In this document: positions 7,356-16,836 of the stretch, piece by piece
Layout of the letters: each line of letters starts with the position of its first letter
Position numbering within the stretch: position 1 is the first letter of the stretch
Assembly (NCBI RefSeq): GCF_000426685.1
Contig: NZ_AUFV01000001.1
Location: 434,001 to 498,000, forward strand
DNA from: Solimonas flava DSM 18980
GTDB lineage: Bacteria; Pseudomonadota; Gammaproteobacteria; Nevskiales; Nevskiaceae
Reading direction: 5' to 3'
Length of the DNA: 64,000 nucleotides
The notes under the pieces: model-generated
What the model saw: only the letters and a program-made list of their open reading frames with translations
The model's database searches: none
Told to the model about the DNA's origin: nothing
Program-made: the position numbers and the translations under genes

Positions 7356-9992
7356 GTGACCTCATGGCTGCGCTGGCGGTCGCGCTACGCCCCGTCCCCG
7401 GCATCCGCGCCGCCGGTCGAAGCGCGCGTCGGCCCCTACTGGAGCTTCGATTCCGCCGCCCTGCAGGCCCGCCTCGGCAGCGGTCCGCACGGATTGTCCG
7501 CCGACGAGGCGCAGCGCCGCCTGCGTGAACGTCCGCCGCAGCGCGTCGCCCAGTTGCGCAGTTTTCCCGCCACCTTCGCCGCGCAGTTCCGCAGCCCGCT
7601 GCAGCTGATCCTGGTGCTCGGCGCCGCCGCCGCGCTGCTCGGCGCCGACTGGCTCAACGCCGCGATCGTGATGGCGATCGCGCTGCTCAGCAGCCTGATC
7701 GGCGCGCTCGACGAGCACAAGGCCTCGCGCGCCGTCGCCCGCCTGCAGAGCCGCGTCGCCGTACGCGCCTCGGTGCTGCGCGACGGCGCCTGCCGCGAGA
7801 TCCCGGCCGACACCGTGGTGCCCGGCGACGTGGTCCTGCTGTCGGCCGGCAGCCTGGTGCCGGGCGACGGCGTGCTGCTCGAATGCCAGGACCTGTTCGT
7901 CGGCGAGGCGGCGCTGACCGGCGAGACCTTCGCCGCCGAGAAAGCGCTGGCGCCGGTGCCGGCGATCAGCGCGCTGCCGTCGCGCCGCAACTGCGTGTTC
8001 GCCGGCACCTCGGTCCGCAGCGGCGTCGGCCGCGCCTTGATCGTCGCCACCGGCGCCGAAACCGAGTTCGGCCGTATCGCCCACACCTTGCAGCTGCGCG
8101 CGCCCGAGACGGAATTCGAGCGCGGCCTGCGCCATTTCGGCCAGCTGCTGATCCGCGTGATGATCCTGCTGCTGCTGGCGGTGCTGGCGATCAACGCCCT
8201 GCACCACCGGCCGAGCTTCGACTCGCTGCTGTTCGCGATCGCACTCGCGGTCGGCCTGTCGCCGGAACTGCTGCCGGCGATCGTCGCCATCACGCTCGCG
8301 CATGGCGCGCGGCGCATGGCGACGCGCGGCGTCATCGTCCGCCACCCGAACGCGATCGAGAACCTCGGCGCCATGGACGTGCTCTGCGTCGACAAGACCG
8401 GCACGCTGACGCGCGGCGTGGTGATGATCGACGCCGCAGTCGACGCCGAGGGCCGCGACGACGAACGCGTGCTGCAGCTGGCGCGCCTCAACGCGGCGCT
8501 GCAGGCCGGCCTGCGCAACCCGATCGACGAAGCGCTGCTGGCCGGCGCGCCGGCGCCCGGCGAGGCGCTCAAGCTCGACGAGATTCCGTACGATTTCGTG
8601 CGCAAACGCCTCAGCGTGGTGATCCGCGAACGACCCGGCGAGGCGCCGCTGATGATCACCAAGGGCGCCGTGCCCGGCGTGCTCGCAGCCTGTACGCAGC
8701 TCGAACTCGGGACCGGCACCGTCGAACTCGACGCGGCACGGCGCGAGGCGCTGCAGCAGCGCTTCGAGGCCTGGGGCGCGCAGGGCTTTCGCGTGCTCGC
8801 GGTGGCGCAGCGCACCCTGCCCGAGCAGGCGCGTTACGGGCGCGAGGACGAGAACGCGCTGGCGCTGTGCGGTTTTCTGCTGCTGTTCGATCCGCCGGAG
8901 CCCGGCATCGACGCGACGCTGCGCCGGCTCGCCGGCCTCGGCGTGGCGGCCAAGCTGATCACCGGCGACAGTCTCGCCGTGGCGCGCCACGTCGCGCAGG
9001 CGGTCGGGCTTGATCCCGAGCGCGTCATCAGCGGCGCCGAGCTGAGCCAGACGCGCGACGAGGCACTTTGGCAACTCGCGCCGCGCACCAGCGTGTTCGC
9101 CGAGGTCGATCCCGGCCAGAAGGAACGCATCATCCGCGCCCTGCAGCGCAGCGGCCATGTCGTCGGCTTCCTCGGCGACGGCATCAACGACGCTCCGGCG
9201 CTGTACGCCGCCGACGTCGGCATCTCGGTCGATACCGCCGCCGACGTCGCCCGCGAAGCGGCCGACTTCGTGATGCTCGAACACGGTCTCGATGTCGTCT
9301 GCGAAGGCATCGAGGAAGGCCGTCGCACCTTTGCCAACACCCTCAAGTACATCTTCGTCACGACCAGCGCCAACTTCGGCAACATGCTCAGCATGGCGGT
9401 GGCGACGACCTTCCTGCCGTTCCTGCCGCTGCTCGCCAAGCAGATCCTGCTCAACAATTTCCTGTCCGACATTCCGGCGATGGGCCTGGCCGGCGACCGC
9501 GTCGACGACAGCTGGCAGCGCACGCCGCACCGCTGGGATCTGCGCCTGGTCAAGCGCGTGATGGTGCGCCTCGGCGTGCTCAGCACCCTGTTCGACCTGC
9601 TGACCTTCGCGGTGCTGCTCGGCATCGCGCACGGCGATCCGGAACAGTTCCGCACCGCCTGGTTCATCGAGTCGCTGCTGACCGAGCTGCTGATCATCTT
9701 CGTGCTGCGCACGCGCGCGCCGTTCTATCGCAGCCGGCCGGCGCCGGCGCTGCTGTGGGGCTCGGTCGCGATCGCGGCACTCGGCATCGGTCTGCCGTAC
9801 GTGCCGCTGATCGCGCGCGGCTTCGGCTTCGAGCCGCTGCCGCTGGCGCTGCTGGCGACGATGGTGGCGATCTCGCTGTCGTTCGCGCTGGTCTCCGAGC
9901 GCCTGAAGCGCGTGCTCTACGAGCCGCCCGGCATGCCGCCGCCCTCGCATGACCTGGATCAATGGCCGGCGCCGGCGCCCGTGAAAAGCTAG
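7356..9992 (+). CDS. Magnesium-translocating (MgtA-like) P-type ATPase
   Basis: The protein is 878 aa. It has an N-terminal cation ATPase domain, the actuator motif GEAALTGETF, the phosphorylation site DKTGTLTRG, the hinge GDGINDAPAL and a C-terminal transmembrane domain. The fourth-segment motif VGLSPELLPAIV and the stretch NLGAMDVLCVDKTG are characteristic of type IIIB MgtA/MgtB pumps, as is the ILLNNFLSDIPAMG region. It would move Mg2+ (or a similar cation) across the inner membrane. The start is GTG, 16 nt after the DksA-like gene, implying co-transcription. Substrate is inferred from subfamily motifs only. Confidence 0.87.
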   Translation: MTSWLRWRSRYAPSPASAPPVEARVGPYWSFDSAALQARLGSGPHGLSADEAQRRLRERPPQRVAQLRSFPATFAAQFRSPLQLILVLGAAAALLGADWLNAAIVMAIALLSSLIGALDEHKASRAVARLQSRVAVRASVLRDGACREIPADTVVPGDVVLLSAGSLVPGDGVLLECQDLFVGEAALTGETFAAEKALAPVPAISALPSRRNCVFAGTSVRSGVGRALIVATGAETEFGRIAHTLQLRAPETEFERGLRHFGQLLIRVMILLLLAVLAINALHHRPSFDSLLFAIALAVGLSPELLPAIVAITLAHGARRMATRGVIVRHPNAIENLGAMDVLCVDKTGTLTRGVVMIDAAVDAEGRDDERVLQLARLNAALQAGLRNPIDEALLAGAPAPGEALKLDEIPYDFVRKRLSVVIRERPGEAPLMITKGAVPGVLAACTQLELGTGTVELDAARREALQQRFEAWGAQGFRVLAVAQRTLPEQARYGREDENALALCGFLLLFDPPEPGIDATLRRLAGLGVAAKLITGDSLAVARHVAQAVGLDPERVISGAELSQTRDEALWQLAPRTSVFAEVDPGQKERIIRALQRSGHVVGFLGDGINDAPALYAADVGISVDTAADVAREAADFVMLEHGLDVVCEGIEEGRRTFANTLKYIFVTTSANFGNMLSMAVATTFLPFLPLLAKQILLNNFLSDIPAMGLAGDRVDDSWQRTPHRWDLRLVKRVMVRLGVLSTLFDLLTFAVLLGIAHGDPEQFRTAWFIESLLTELLIIFVLRTRAPFYRSRPAPALLWGSVAIAALGIGLPYVPLIARGFGFEPLPLALLATMVAISLSFALVSERLKRVLYEPPGMPPPSHDLDQWPAPAPVKS
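9949..9962 (+). promoter_or_regulatory. FNR-type box upstream of nitroreductase
   Basis: ATGACCTGGATCAA matches TTGAY-N4-RTCAA with one mismatch. It sits inside the 3' end of the ATPase coding sequence, 57 nt before the nitroreductase ATG, matching the spacing of the intergenic boxes. Confidence 0.48.
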
Positions 9993-10019
9993 CCGCTCCA
10001 CGAGAACGGCAGAATCCGC

Positions 10020-10604
10020 ATGGATGTCATGAAGGCGATTTATCACCGGCGCGCAGTCCGCCGCTACACCGACCAGGAAGTGACGCGGGAGCTGGTCGAG
10101 AACCTGATCGGCGACGCCGTGCAGGCGCCGAGCGCTTTCAATGCGCAGCCCTGGTCGTTTGCGGCGAGCACCGATGCCGCGCTGCTGCGCCATATCGCCG
10201 CGCAGGTGCGCCGCCATCTGGTCGAGACCGCCGGCGCCGATTCGCAGCTGCTGCGCCTGATGCCCGAACTGCTCGACGAAAGCTTCGACGTGTTCTACGG
10301 CGCGCCGGCGCTGATCGTGATTTGCGCGACCGAGGACGGCGAATGGATCGCCGAGGAATGCGGCATGGCGGCGCAGAACCTGATGCTCGCCGCCTGCGTG
10401 CAGAAGCTCGGCAGCTGCTGCATCGGTCTGGCGCGTGACTGGCTCGAACAGCCGGACAGCAAGCAGTTGCTCGGCATCCCGGCCGACTACCGCCCGGTGC
10501 TGCCGATCATCGTCGGTCATCCATACGGCGAACAGCGCGCGACGATGCCGCGCCGCGCGCCGGACATTCACTGGATGCCGTCGCGGCCGGACGCCGGCGC
10601 CTGA
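10020..10604 (+). CDS. Nitroreductase-family FMN oxidoreductase
   Basis: The product is 194 aa. It opens with the family hallmark MKAIYHRRAVRRYTDQEV (the R-R-S/A-x-R-x-Y motif that contacts FMN phosphate) and has APSAFNAQPWSF and the C-terminal GHPYGEQRA segment. It would reduce a nitro compound, quinone or enone with NAD(P)H in the cytoplasm; the true substrate is unknown. An FNR-type box 57 nt upstream suggests induction when oxygen is low. It is convergent with the K+ channel gene 22 nt downstream. Confidence 0.9.
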   Translation: MDVMKAIYHRRAVRRYTDQEVTRELVENLIGDAVQAPSAFNAQPWSFAASTDAALLRHIAAQVRRHLVETAGADSQLLRLMPELLDESFDVFYGAPALIVICATEDGEWIAEECGMAAQNLMLAACVQKLGSCCIGLARDWLEQPDSKQLLGIPADYRPVLPIIVGHPYGEQRATMPRRAPDIHWMPSRPDAGA

Positions 10605-10626
10605 CACGCCGGACGCCGCGCCGCGC

Positions 10627-11088
10627 TCAGGGGCGCCAGTAGCGCTGCATTTCGAGATAGGTGTACGAGGCCGACCAGGTCAGCAGCACGAAACCTGTCA
10701 GCGCCTCGCTGCCGAGGACCAGGCGCAGCGGCCCGCGCGGTGCGAGATCGCCGTAGCCGACCGTGGTGTAGGTCGTCGTCGACAGGTAGACCGCATCGAG
10801 CAGGCGCACCGGCTCGGCGCCGCCGATCGTGCCGAGTGCCGGGAAGTACGTGAGTCCGTGGATGGCGATGCCGAACAGCCAGATCTCGGCGATGTGCAGG
10901 CCGATGATGCAGAAAATCAGCAGCAGCACGCGCGAGCGCCCGGCCAGACGCAGATGCGGCATCCACGCGTTGAGCCGCGCCAGGCCTTCGTAATGCATGC
11001 CAACCGCGGCCAGCACCAGACCGACCGTCGCCAGCACCGCGAGCCAGTGTTCGGGCGAGACGGCGGCGCTGAAGATATCGGGTGTCAT
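10627..11088 (-). CDS. Two-pore-helix type potassium channel protein
   Basis: The product is 153 aa from ATG 11088 (an in-frame TTG five codons earlier is possible). It has hydrophobic segments near residues 10-30 and 50-75, then a pore helix with the selectivity filter TTTYTTVGYGDL, then a last membrane segment (LTGFVLLTWSASYTYLEM). This is an Ion_trans_2-type K+ channel without a visible cytoplasmic ligand-binding domain. The FNR-type box at 11149-11162 lies 60 nt upstream of its start, the typical distance in this window. Confidence 0.86.
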   Translation of the reverse strand: MTPDIFSAAVSPEHWLAVLATVGLVLAAVGMHYEGLARLNAWMPHLRLAGRSRVLLLIFCIIGLHIAEIWLFGIAIHGLTYFPALGTIGGAEPVRLLDAVYLSTTTYTTVGYGDLAPRGPLRLVLGSEALTGFVLLTWSASYTYLEMQRYWRP

Positions 11089-11148
11089 GCGGATCGTAGG
11101 CAAACCGGGCAGGCGGAACGGGACGGCGTCGCAGGCTATACCGCGGCC

Positions 11149-11162
11149 TTGACGGTCATCAA
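11149..11162. promoter_or_regulatory. FNR-type box between K+ channel and glucan phosphorylase genes
   Basis: TTGACGGTCATCAA matches TTGAY-N4-RTCAA exactly. It lies 60 nt from the channel start and only 24 nt from the first possible phosphorylase start, so the channel is the better candidate target; control of both genes is possible. Confidence 0.58.
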
Positions 11163-11186
11163 GGCAAGGCGCGGCGCCGGACCGCT

Positions 11187-13688
11187 ATGCTGCACGCCAT
11201 GATCGATCTGCCCGCCCCGCTGTCGGCGCTCGATGCGCTCGCCCGCGACCTGCGCTGGACCTGGAACCACGCCGGCGATGCGATGTGGGCGATGGTCGAC
11301 GCCGAGCTGTGGCGCCGCACGCAAAGCCCGTGGACGGTGCTGGAAAATCTGAGCCCGGAGCGCGCCGCGACGCTGGCGGCGGACGCCGGCTTTCTGGCGA
11401 CGCTCGCCGAGGTCGTCGCCGAACACCAGCAATATCTCGAATCGCCGGGCGCTTTCGCGCGCCGCGCCGACGCCGAGCACCTGAAGGGCATCGCCTTCTT
11501 CAGCATGGAGTTCGGCCTCAGCGAATCACTGCCGATCTACGCCGGCGGCCTCGGCATCCTCGCCGGCGATTATCTGAAGGCCGCCAGCGACCTCGGCGTG
11601 CCGGCGGTCGGCATCGGCCTGCTCTACGCGCAGGGCTATCTGCGCCAGTCGATCGACCGCGAGCACCGGCAGCGCGAGACGTATCCGTACAACGACCCGG
11701 CCAGCCTGCCGGTGCAGCGCACGCACGGCATCGACGGCGCGCCGCTGACCCTGCGCCTGCCGCTGCCCGGCCGGACGCTGCATGTGCGCGTCTGGGAAGC
11801 GCGCGTCGGACGCGTGCGTCTGTACCTGCTCGACAGCAACGACCCGGCCAACAGCGACACCGATCGCGGCATCACCTCGCGCCTGTACGGCGACGGCGCC
11901 GAGACGCGCCTGCTGCAGCAGCTGGTGCTCGGCATCTGCGGCTGGTCGCTGGTCGAGACGCTCGGCCTGCCGATCGACTTCTGCCATATCAACGAGGGCC
12001 ACGCCGCGTTCGCGGTGCTGGAACGCGCGCGCCGCTTCATGCGGCGCAACGGTACCGCCTTCATCGACGCGCTGTGGGCCACACGGCCGGCCAATCTGTT
12101 CACCACGCACACCTCGGTCAGCGCCGCCTTCGACGCCTTTGATCCGTCGCTGCTGCGCCAGTACTCGATCCTGGTCGAACAGCAGTTCGGTGAGTCGGTC
12201 GAGACCTTGCTGGCGCTCGGCCAGCGTCATGCCGGCGATCCGGACGCACGCTTCGAGCCGGCCTGTCTGGCGCTGCGCGGCTGCGGCAGCGTCAACGGCG
12301 TCAGCCGCCTGCACGGCCGCGTCAGCCGCCGCCTGTTCGCCGAGCTGTATCCGCGCTGGCCGATCGACGAGGTGCCGGTCGGGCACGTCACCAACGGCGT
12401 GCACGTACCGACCTGGGATTCGCGCTGGGCCGACGAGATGTGGACGCGGACCTGCGGCAAGGAGCGCTGGTGCGCCGGGATCGAGGCGCTGCCCGACGCG
12501 GTCGCCGCGGTCGACGACGCCAGCCTGTGGTCGCTGGCGGCGCAACGCCGCAGCGAACTGGTCGAGCGCGTGCGCACGCGGCTGGCCGCGCAGCTGACGC
12601 AGCGCGGCGCGACGCCGGAGCAGATCGACGCGGCCGCCCTGGTGCTCGACGCCAACGTGCTGACGATCGGTTTCGCGCGCCGTTTCACCGGCTACAAGCG
12701 CCCGGATCTGCTGCTCGGCGACGGCGAACGCCTGCGCCGCCTGCTGCTCGATCCGCAGCGGCCGGTGCAGCTGCTGCTCGCCGGCCTGGCGCACCCGAAC
12801 GATCTCGAAGCCAAGGACATGATCCGGCGCTGGGTCGACTTCGCCAACGAGCCGGCGGTGCGCGGCCACGTGGTCTTTCTCGAAAACTACGACATCGGCC
12901 TCGCCCAGGATCTCGTGCAGGGCGTCGATCTCTGGCTCAACACGCCGGTGCGCGGCCGCGAGGCCTGCGGCACCAGCGGCATGAAGGTGCTCGCCAACGG
13001 CGGCCTCAATCTGTCGACGCTCGACGGCTGGTGGGACGAAGCCTATGCCGAGGACGTCGGCTGGGTGATCGGCGACAGTGTCGAAACCCGCGACGACGCC
13101 GGCGATGCCGCGCAGCTGTACGCCGTGCTCGAGGAGGACGTGGTCCCGGCCTTCTACACGCGCGACGCCAGCGGCCTGCCGCGCGACTGGGTACGGCGCA
13201 TGCGGCACAGCATGTCGCAGCTGACGCCGCGCTACAGCAGCAACCGCATGCTGCTGGAGTATGTCGAGGACTATTACCGGCCGGGCGCCGACCTCGCCCG
13301 CCGCCGCGGCGCCGACGGCGCCGGCGCCGCGCATGCGTTGCGCGTCTGGCATGAGCAGCTCGCCCGGCTCTGGCCGCAGATCCATTTCGGCGCGCCGCAG
13401 GCCCTCGGCGACGGTGCGGCGCGGCGGATGCGCGTCGCCGTCTATCTCGGCGACGTGCCGGCCGGCGACGTGCGCGTCGAGCTCTATGCCGACGCCGACG
13501 GCGCGCATGCACCCGAGCACATCGTCATGAGCCGCGGCGAGGCCGTGGTCGGCGCGCACAACGGCTATTTCTACGAAGCCGCGCTGCCGGGCCCGCGGCC
13601 GGCGGCGCACTACACGCCGCGCGCCGTCGCCCAGCATGGCCAGGATCTGCTGCCCTCGGAAGTCGGCCTGATCGCCTGGCAGCGCTGA
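11187..13688 (+). CDS. glgP: Alpha-glucan phosphorylase
   Basis: The protein is 833 aa. It follows the GlgP/MalP fold of the type with an N-terminal DUF3417 region (LRWTWNHAGDAMWAMVDAEL), then FFSMEFGLSESLPIYAGGLG, the conserved NEGHAAF segment, RFTGYKRPDLLL, and the pyridoxal phosphate lysine region GTSGMKVLANGGLNLSTLDG. It releases glucose-1-phosphate from glycogen or maltodextrin. ATG 11187 and ATG 11199 are both possible starts and neither has a clear ribosome-binding site. With ManC, PMM/PGM and PEP synthase downstream it fits a sugar-phosphate and storage carbon block. Confidence 0.93.
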   Translation: MLHAMIDLPAPLSALDALARDLRWTWNHAGDAMWAMVDAELWRRTQSPWTVLENLSPERAATLAADAGFLATLAEVVAEHQQYLESPGAFARRADAEHLKGIAFFSMEFGLSESLPIYAGGLGILAGDYLKAASDLGVPAVGIGLLYAQGYLRQSIDREHRQRETYPYNDPASLPVQRTHGIDGAPLTLRLPLPGRTLHVRVWEARVGRVRLYLLDSNDPANSDTDRGITSRLYGDGAETRLLQQLVLGICGWSLVETLGLPIDFCHINEGHAAFAVLERARRFMRRNGTAFIDALWATRPANLFTTHTSVSAAFDAFDPSLLRQYSILVEQQFGESVETLLALGQRHAGDPDARFEPACLALRGCGSVNGVSRLHGRVSRRLFAELYPRWPIDEVPVGHVTNGVHVPTWDSRWADEMWTRTCGKERWCAGIEALPDAVAAVDDASLWSLAAQRRSELVERVRTRLAAQLTQRGATPEQIDAAALVLDANVLTIGFARRFTGYKRPDLLLGDGERLRRLLLDPQRPVQLLLAGLAHPNDLEAKDMIRRWVDFANEPAVRGHVVFLENYDIGLAQDLVQGVDLWLNTPVRGREACGTSGMKVLANGGLNLSTLDGWWDEAYAEDVGWVIGDSVETRDDAGDAAQLYAVLEEDVVPAFYTRDASGLPRDWVRRMRHSMSQLTPRYSSNRMLLEYVEDYYRPGADLARRRGADGAGAAHALRVWHEQLARLWPQIHFGAPQALGDGAARRMRVAVYLGDVPAGDVRVELYADADGAHAPEHIVMSRGEAVVGAHNGYFYEAALPGPRPAAHYTPRAVAQHGQDLLPSEVGLIAWQR

Positions 13689-13796
13689 GCGTCCGGCGCG
13701 GCCACGCCATCGGTGTGGTATCGAACAGTCGGTGCCTTGCCCTTCGTCGATGCTGGCATCGGCCGGATCCGCGGCCCGCTTGCAGACAGACCGCTC

Positions 13797-15290
13797 ATGA
13801 AAAATCCGCCAAGACTGAGCCGCTCGACGCGCACCAAGGCGATCGTGCCGGTCGTCCTCTGCGGCGGCAGCGGCACGCGCCTGTGGCCGCTGTCGCGCGA
13901 GCAGCATCCGAAACAGTTCCTATCGCTGCTCGGCGAGCACAGTCTGTTCCAGGACACCGTGCGGCGCACGACGCAGGTCGGCCACGTGCTCGGGCCGGTG
14001 GTCGTCGGCGCCGCCGCGCAGCGCTTCATGCTTGCCGAGCAGCTGCGCGAGATACAGATCGACGACGCCGTATTGCTGCTGGAACCCGAAGCGCGCAATA
14101 CCGCGCCGGCGGTCGCCGCCGCCGTGCATTTCGTCGCCGAGGCCTTCGGCCCGGAGGCGCTGGTGTTCGTGATGGCCGCCGACCACGCGATCGCCGATAC
14201 GCCCGCCTTCGTGGCGGCGGCGGCGGCCGCCGCCGAAGCCGCCGAGCAGGGCCATATCGTCACCTTCGGCATCAAGCCGACACGGCCGGAAACCGGCTAC
14301 GGCTACGTCAGGGTGCGCGACGGCGCGGTCCCCGGTGCCGGCGGCGCGTATGCGGTCGACGGCTTCGTCGAGAAACCGTCGCTCGAACGCGCCCGGCAGT
14401 TCGTCGAACAGGGCGACCATTACTGGAACGGCGGCCTGTTCCTGTTCCGCGCCGGGCGCTTCCTGTCCGAGCTGCGCCGCTTCGAGCCGGAAACCCATCT
14501 GCGCGCCCGCGAGGCGCTGGAGCGCGCGCACCGCGAGGCCGGCGCGATCAGCCTCGACCCCGAGCCGTGGCGCGCCTGCCGCAACGAATCGATCGACTAC
14601 GCGGTGATGGAAAAGACCGATCGCCTGGCGCTGGTGCCGCTCGATGCCGGCTGGGACGACGTCGGCTCGTGGAGCTTCCTCGAGCGCCTGCCGGCCAGCG
14701 ATGAAAGCGACAATCACGCGCAGGGCGATGTGTTGCTGGAAGACGCGCACCGCAATCTCGTGCATTCGAGCGGCCGGCTCGTCGCGCTGGTCGGCGTCGA
14801 CGATCACGTCGTCGTCGAAACCGGCGACGCGGTGCTGGTGATGGCGAAGAACCGCAGCCAGGACGTCAAGAAAATCGTGCAGTCGCTCAAGCAGCGCCGG
14901 CGCGTCGAAGCCGAGCAGCACCGGCGCGTCTACCGGCCCTGGGGCCACTACGAAACGATCGCCGGCGGCGAGCGCTTCCAGGTCAAGCGCATCGTCGTCA
15001 AACCGGGCGCGCAGCTGTCGCTGCAGATGCATTTCCATCGCGCCGAGCACTGGGTCGTCGTCAAGGGCACGGCGCGCGTCAGCTGCGGCGACAAGAGCTT
15101 CATCGTCTCCGAGGACCAGTCGACCTACATCCCGCTCGGCAACACGCACCGTCTCGAGAATCCCGGCAAGGTGCCGCTCGAACTGATCGAGGTGCAGACC
15201 GGCTGCTATCTGGGCGAGGACGACATCGTGCGGCTCAGCGACAGCTACGGCCGCGTCGAGCCGGCGGCGGCGCCGCCGCATGGAGCCTGA
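13797..15290 (+). CDS. manC: Mannose-1-phosphate guanylyltransferase / mannose-6-phosphate isomerase
   Basis: The protein is about 497 aa, the usual length of the bifunctional enzyme. The N-terminal nucleotidyltransferase domain shows the signature VVLCGGSGTRLWPLSRE and EKPSLERARQFV; the C-terminal cupin domain (RPWGHYETIAGGERFQVKRI, then LQMHFHRAEHWVVVKG) carries isomerase metal ligands. Together they make mannose-6-P and GDP-mannose for exopolysaccharide or LPS. The ATG at 13797 is chosen over an upstream GTG because the conserved region starts soon after. Its end overlaps the next gene by 11 nt, so the two are translationally linked. Confidence 0.95.
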   Translation: MKNPPRLSRSTRTKAIVPVVLCGGSGTRLWPLSREQHPKQFLSLLGEHSLFQDTVRRTTQVGHVLGPVVVGAAAQRFMLAEQLREIQIDDAVLLLEPEARNTAPAVAAAVHFVAEAFGPEALVFVMAADHAIADTPAFVAAAAAAAEAAEQGHIVTFGIKPTRPETGYGYVRVRDGAVPGAGGAYAVDGFVEKPSLERARQFVEQGDHYWNGGLFLFRAGRFLSELRRFEPETHLRAREALERAHREAGAISLDPEPWRACRNESIDYAVMEKTDRLALVPLDAGWDDVGSWSFLERLPASDESDNHAQGDVLLEDAHRNLVHSSGRLVALVGVDDHVVVETGDAVLVMAKNRSQDVKKIVQSLKQRRRVEAEQHRRVYRPWGHYETIAGGERFQVKRIVVKPGAQLSLQMHFHRAEHWVVVKGTARVSCGDKSFIVSEDQSTYIPLGNTHRLENPGKVPLELIEVQTGCYLGEDDIVRLSDSYGRVEPAAAPPHGA

Positions 15291-16695
15291 GAGCGTGGCC
15301 ATCGTCCCGGCATCACCGGCCGGCGCGCCGGCGACGGCCGACGCGGCGCTGGCCTGCTTCAAGGCCTATGACATCCGCGGCCGCGTGCCGGACGAGCTCG
15401 ACGCCACGCTCGCCTACCGCCTCGGGCTCGCCTACGCGCGGCGTTTCACGCCGCGGACCGTGGCGCTCGGCCGCGACGTGCGGCATTCCAGTCCGATGCT
15501 GCAGGATGCGCTGGCGCTCGGGCTCGAGCACGGCGGCGCGCACGTGCTCGACCTCGGCCTGTGCGGCACCGAGGAGGTCTACTTCGCGGCGTTCCAGCCC
15601 GGCGTCGACGGCGGCATCATGGTCACCGCCTCGCACAATCCGATCGAGTACAACGGACTCAAGCTGGTGCGTGGCGGCGCCCGGCCGATCTCCGGCGACT
15701 CGGGCCTGCGCGAGCTGGAAGCCGAAGTGCGCCGCTCGCGCGCCACCCCGTACGGGCGGCCGCGCAGCGAACGGCATTCGTTCCGCGCGGCCTACGTCGC
15801 CCATCTGCTCGGCTACCTGCAGCGCGACACCCTCAAGCCGCTGAAGATCGCCGTGAATCCCGGCAACGGCGGTGCCGGACTCGTGGTCGACGCGCTGGCG
15901 CCGCAGCTGCCGTTCGCGATCGAGCGCCTGTACGCCGAGCCCGACGGCGATTTTCCGCACGGCATTCCCAACCCGCTGCTGCCGCAGAACCGCACCGCGA
16001 CCGCCGACTTCGTGCGTGCGACCGGCGCCGATTTCGGCGTCGCCTGGGACGGCGACTTCGACCGCTGCTTCCTGTTCGACGAGCACGGCACGTTCATCGA
16101 GGGCTATTACATCGTCGGTCTGCTCGCCGCGGCGATGCTGCGCCGGCATCCCGGCGCGAAGATCATCCACGACCCGCGTCTGACCTGGAACACGATCGAC
16201 ATCGTCCGCGGCGCCGGCGGCGTGCCGGTGCAGAGCAAGACCGGCCATGCGTTCATCAAGGAACGCATGCGCGCCGAGAACGCCGTCTACGGCGGCGAGA
16301 TGAGCGCGCACCACTACTTCCGCGACTTCGCCTACTGCGACAACGGCACGATCCCGTGGCTGCTGGTCGCCCAGCTCGTCAGCCAGACCGGGCTGCCGCT
16401 GTCGCAGCTGGTCGGCGAGCGCATGAAGATGTTCCCGGCCAGCGGCGAGATCAACCGCAAGGTCGCCGACATCGGCGCGACGCTGGCCGCGATCGAGGCG
16501 CGCTATGCGCCGGACGCGAGCAGCGTCGAGCACGTCGACGGCGTGTCGGTCGCGTTCGCCGACTGGCGCTTCAACCTGCGCGGCTCGAACACCGAGCCGG
16601 TGCTGCGCCTCAACGTCGAGTCGCGCGGCGACGCCGCGCTGATGTGTGAACGCACGCACGAACTGCTGGCGCTGATCGGCGGCGAGCCGGCCTGA
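15280..16695 (+). CDS. Phosphomannomutase/phosphoglucomutase
   Basis: The protein is 471 aa. It has the catalytic phosphoserine loop VTASHNPIEYNGLKLV, the metal-binding loop DGDFDRCFLFDEHG, the sugar-recognition GGEMSAHHYFRDF and the phosphate-binding C-terminal stretch RGSNTEPVLRLNVES. This is the AlgC/ManB type that interconverts hexose-6-P and hexose-1-P for both mannose and glucose. The ATG overlaps the manC stop by 11 nt. It links glycogen breakdown (glgP upstream) to GDP-mannose and glycolysis. Confidence 0.95.
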   Translation: MEPESVAIVPASPAGAPATADAALACFKAYDIRGRVPDELDATLAYRLGLAYARRFTPRTVALGRDVRHSSPMLQDALALGLEHGGAHVLDLGLCGTEEVYFAAFQPGVDGGIMVTASHNPIEYNGLKLVRGGARPISGDSGLRELEAEVRRSRATPYGRPRSERHSFRAAYVAHLLGYLQRDTLKPLKIAVNPGNGGAGLVVDALAPQLPFAIERLYAEPDGDFPHGIPNPLLPQNRTATADFVRATGADFGVAWDGDFDRCFLFDEHGTFIEGYYIVGLLAAAMLRRHPGAKIIHDPRLTWNTIDIVRGAGGVPVQSKTGHAFIKERMRAENAVYGGEMSAHHYFRDFAYCDNGTIPWLLVAQLVSQTGLPLSQLVGERMKMFPASGEINRKVADIGATLAAIEARYAPDASSVEHVDGVSVAFADWRFNLRGSNTEPVLRLNVESRGDAALMCERTHELLALIGGEPA

Positions 16696-16707
16696 GGCCG
16701 TGGCCGA

Positions 16708-16721
16708 TTGACGATCGTCAA
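16708..16721 (+). promoter_or_regulatory. FNR-type box upstream of ppsA
   Basis: TTGACGATCGTCAA is a perfect 14-bp palindrome fitting TTGAY-N4-RTCAA. It lies 12 nt after the PMM/PGM stop and 115 nt before the ppsA ATG, farther than the other boxes, so the leader is longer or an upstream site is used. Confidence 0.58.
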
Positions 16722-16836
16722 TGCCGCCCTGGCCCTGCGGGCGGAAGCTGGCCCGGACCATGGCGGCACGGCCGTCATGTCTTCCCCCCCAGCACCGTCC
16801 GGCCCTCGCCGCCGACGGCACCGTCGCGAGGTCGTC

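Noticed and set aside
7356-9992. Calcium pump identity for the second P-type ATPase
   Set aside because: The motifs VGLSPELLPAIV and NLGAMDVLC point to the MgtA/MgtB subfamily rather than SERCA-like pumps.
7362-10607. About 1080-codon open frame opposite the MgtA-like ATPase and nitroreductase
   Set aside because: Same reason: antisense shadow of well-supported genes with low-complexity composition and no domain.
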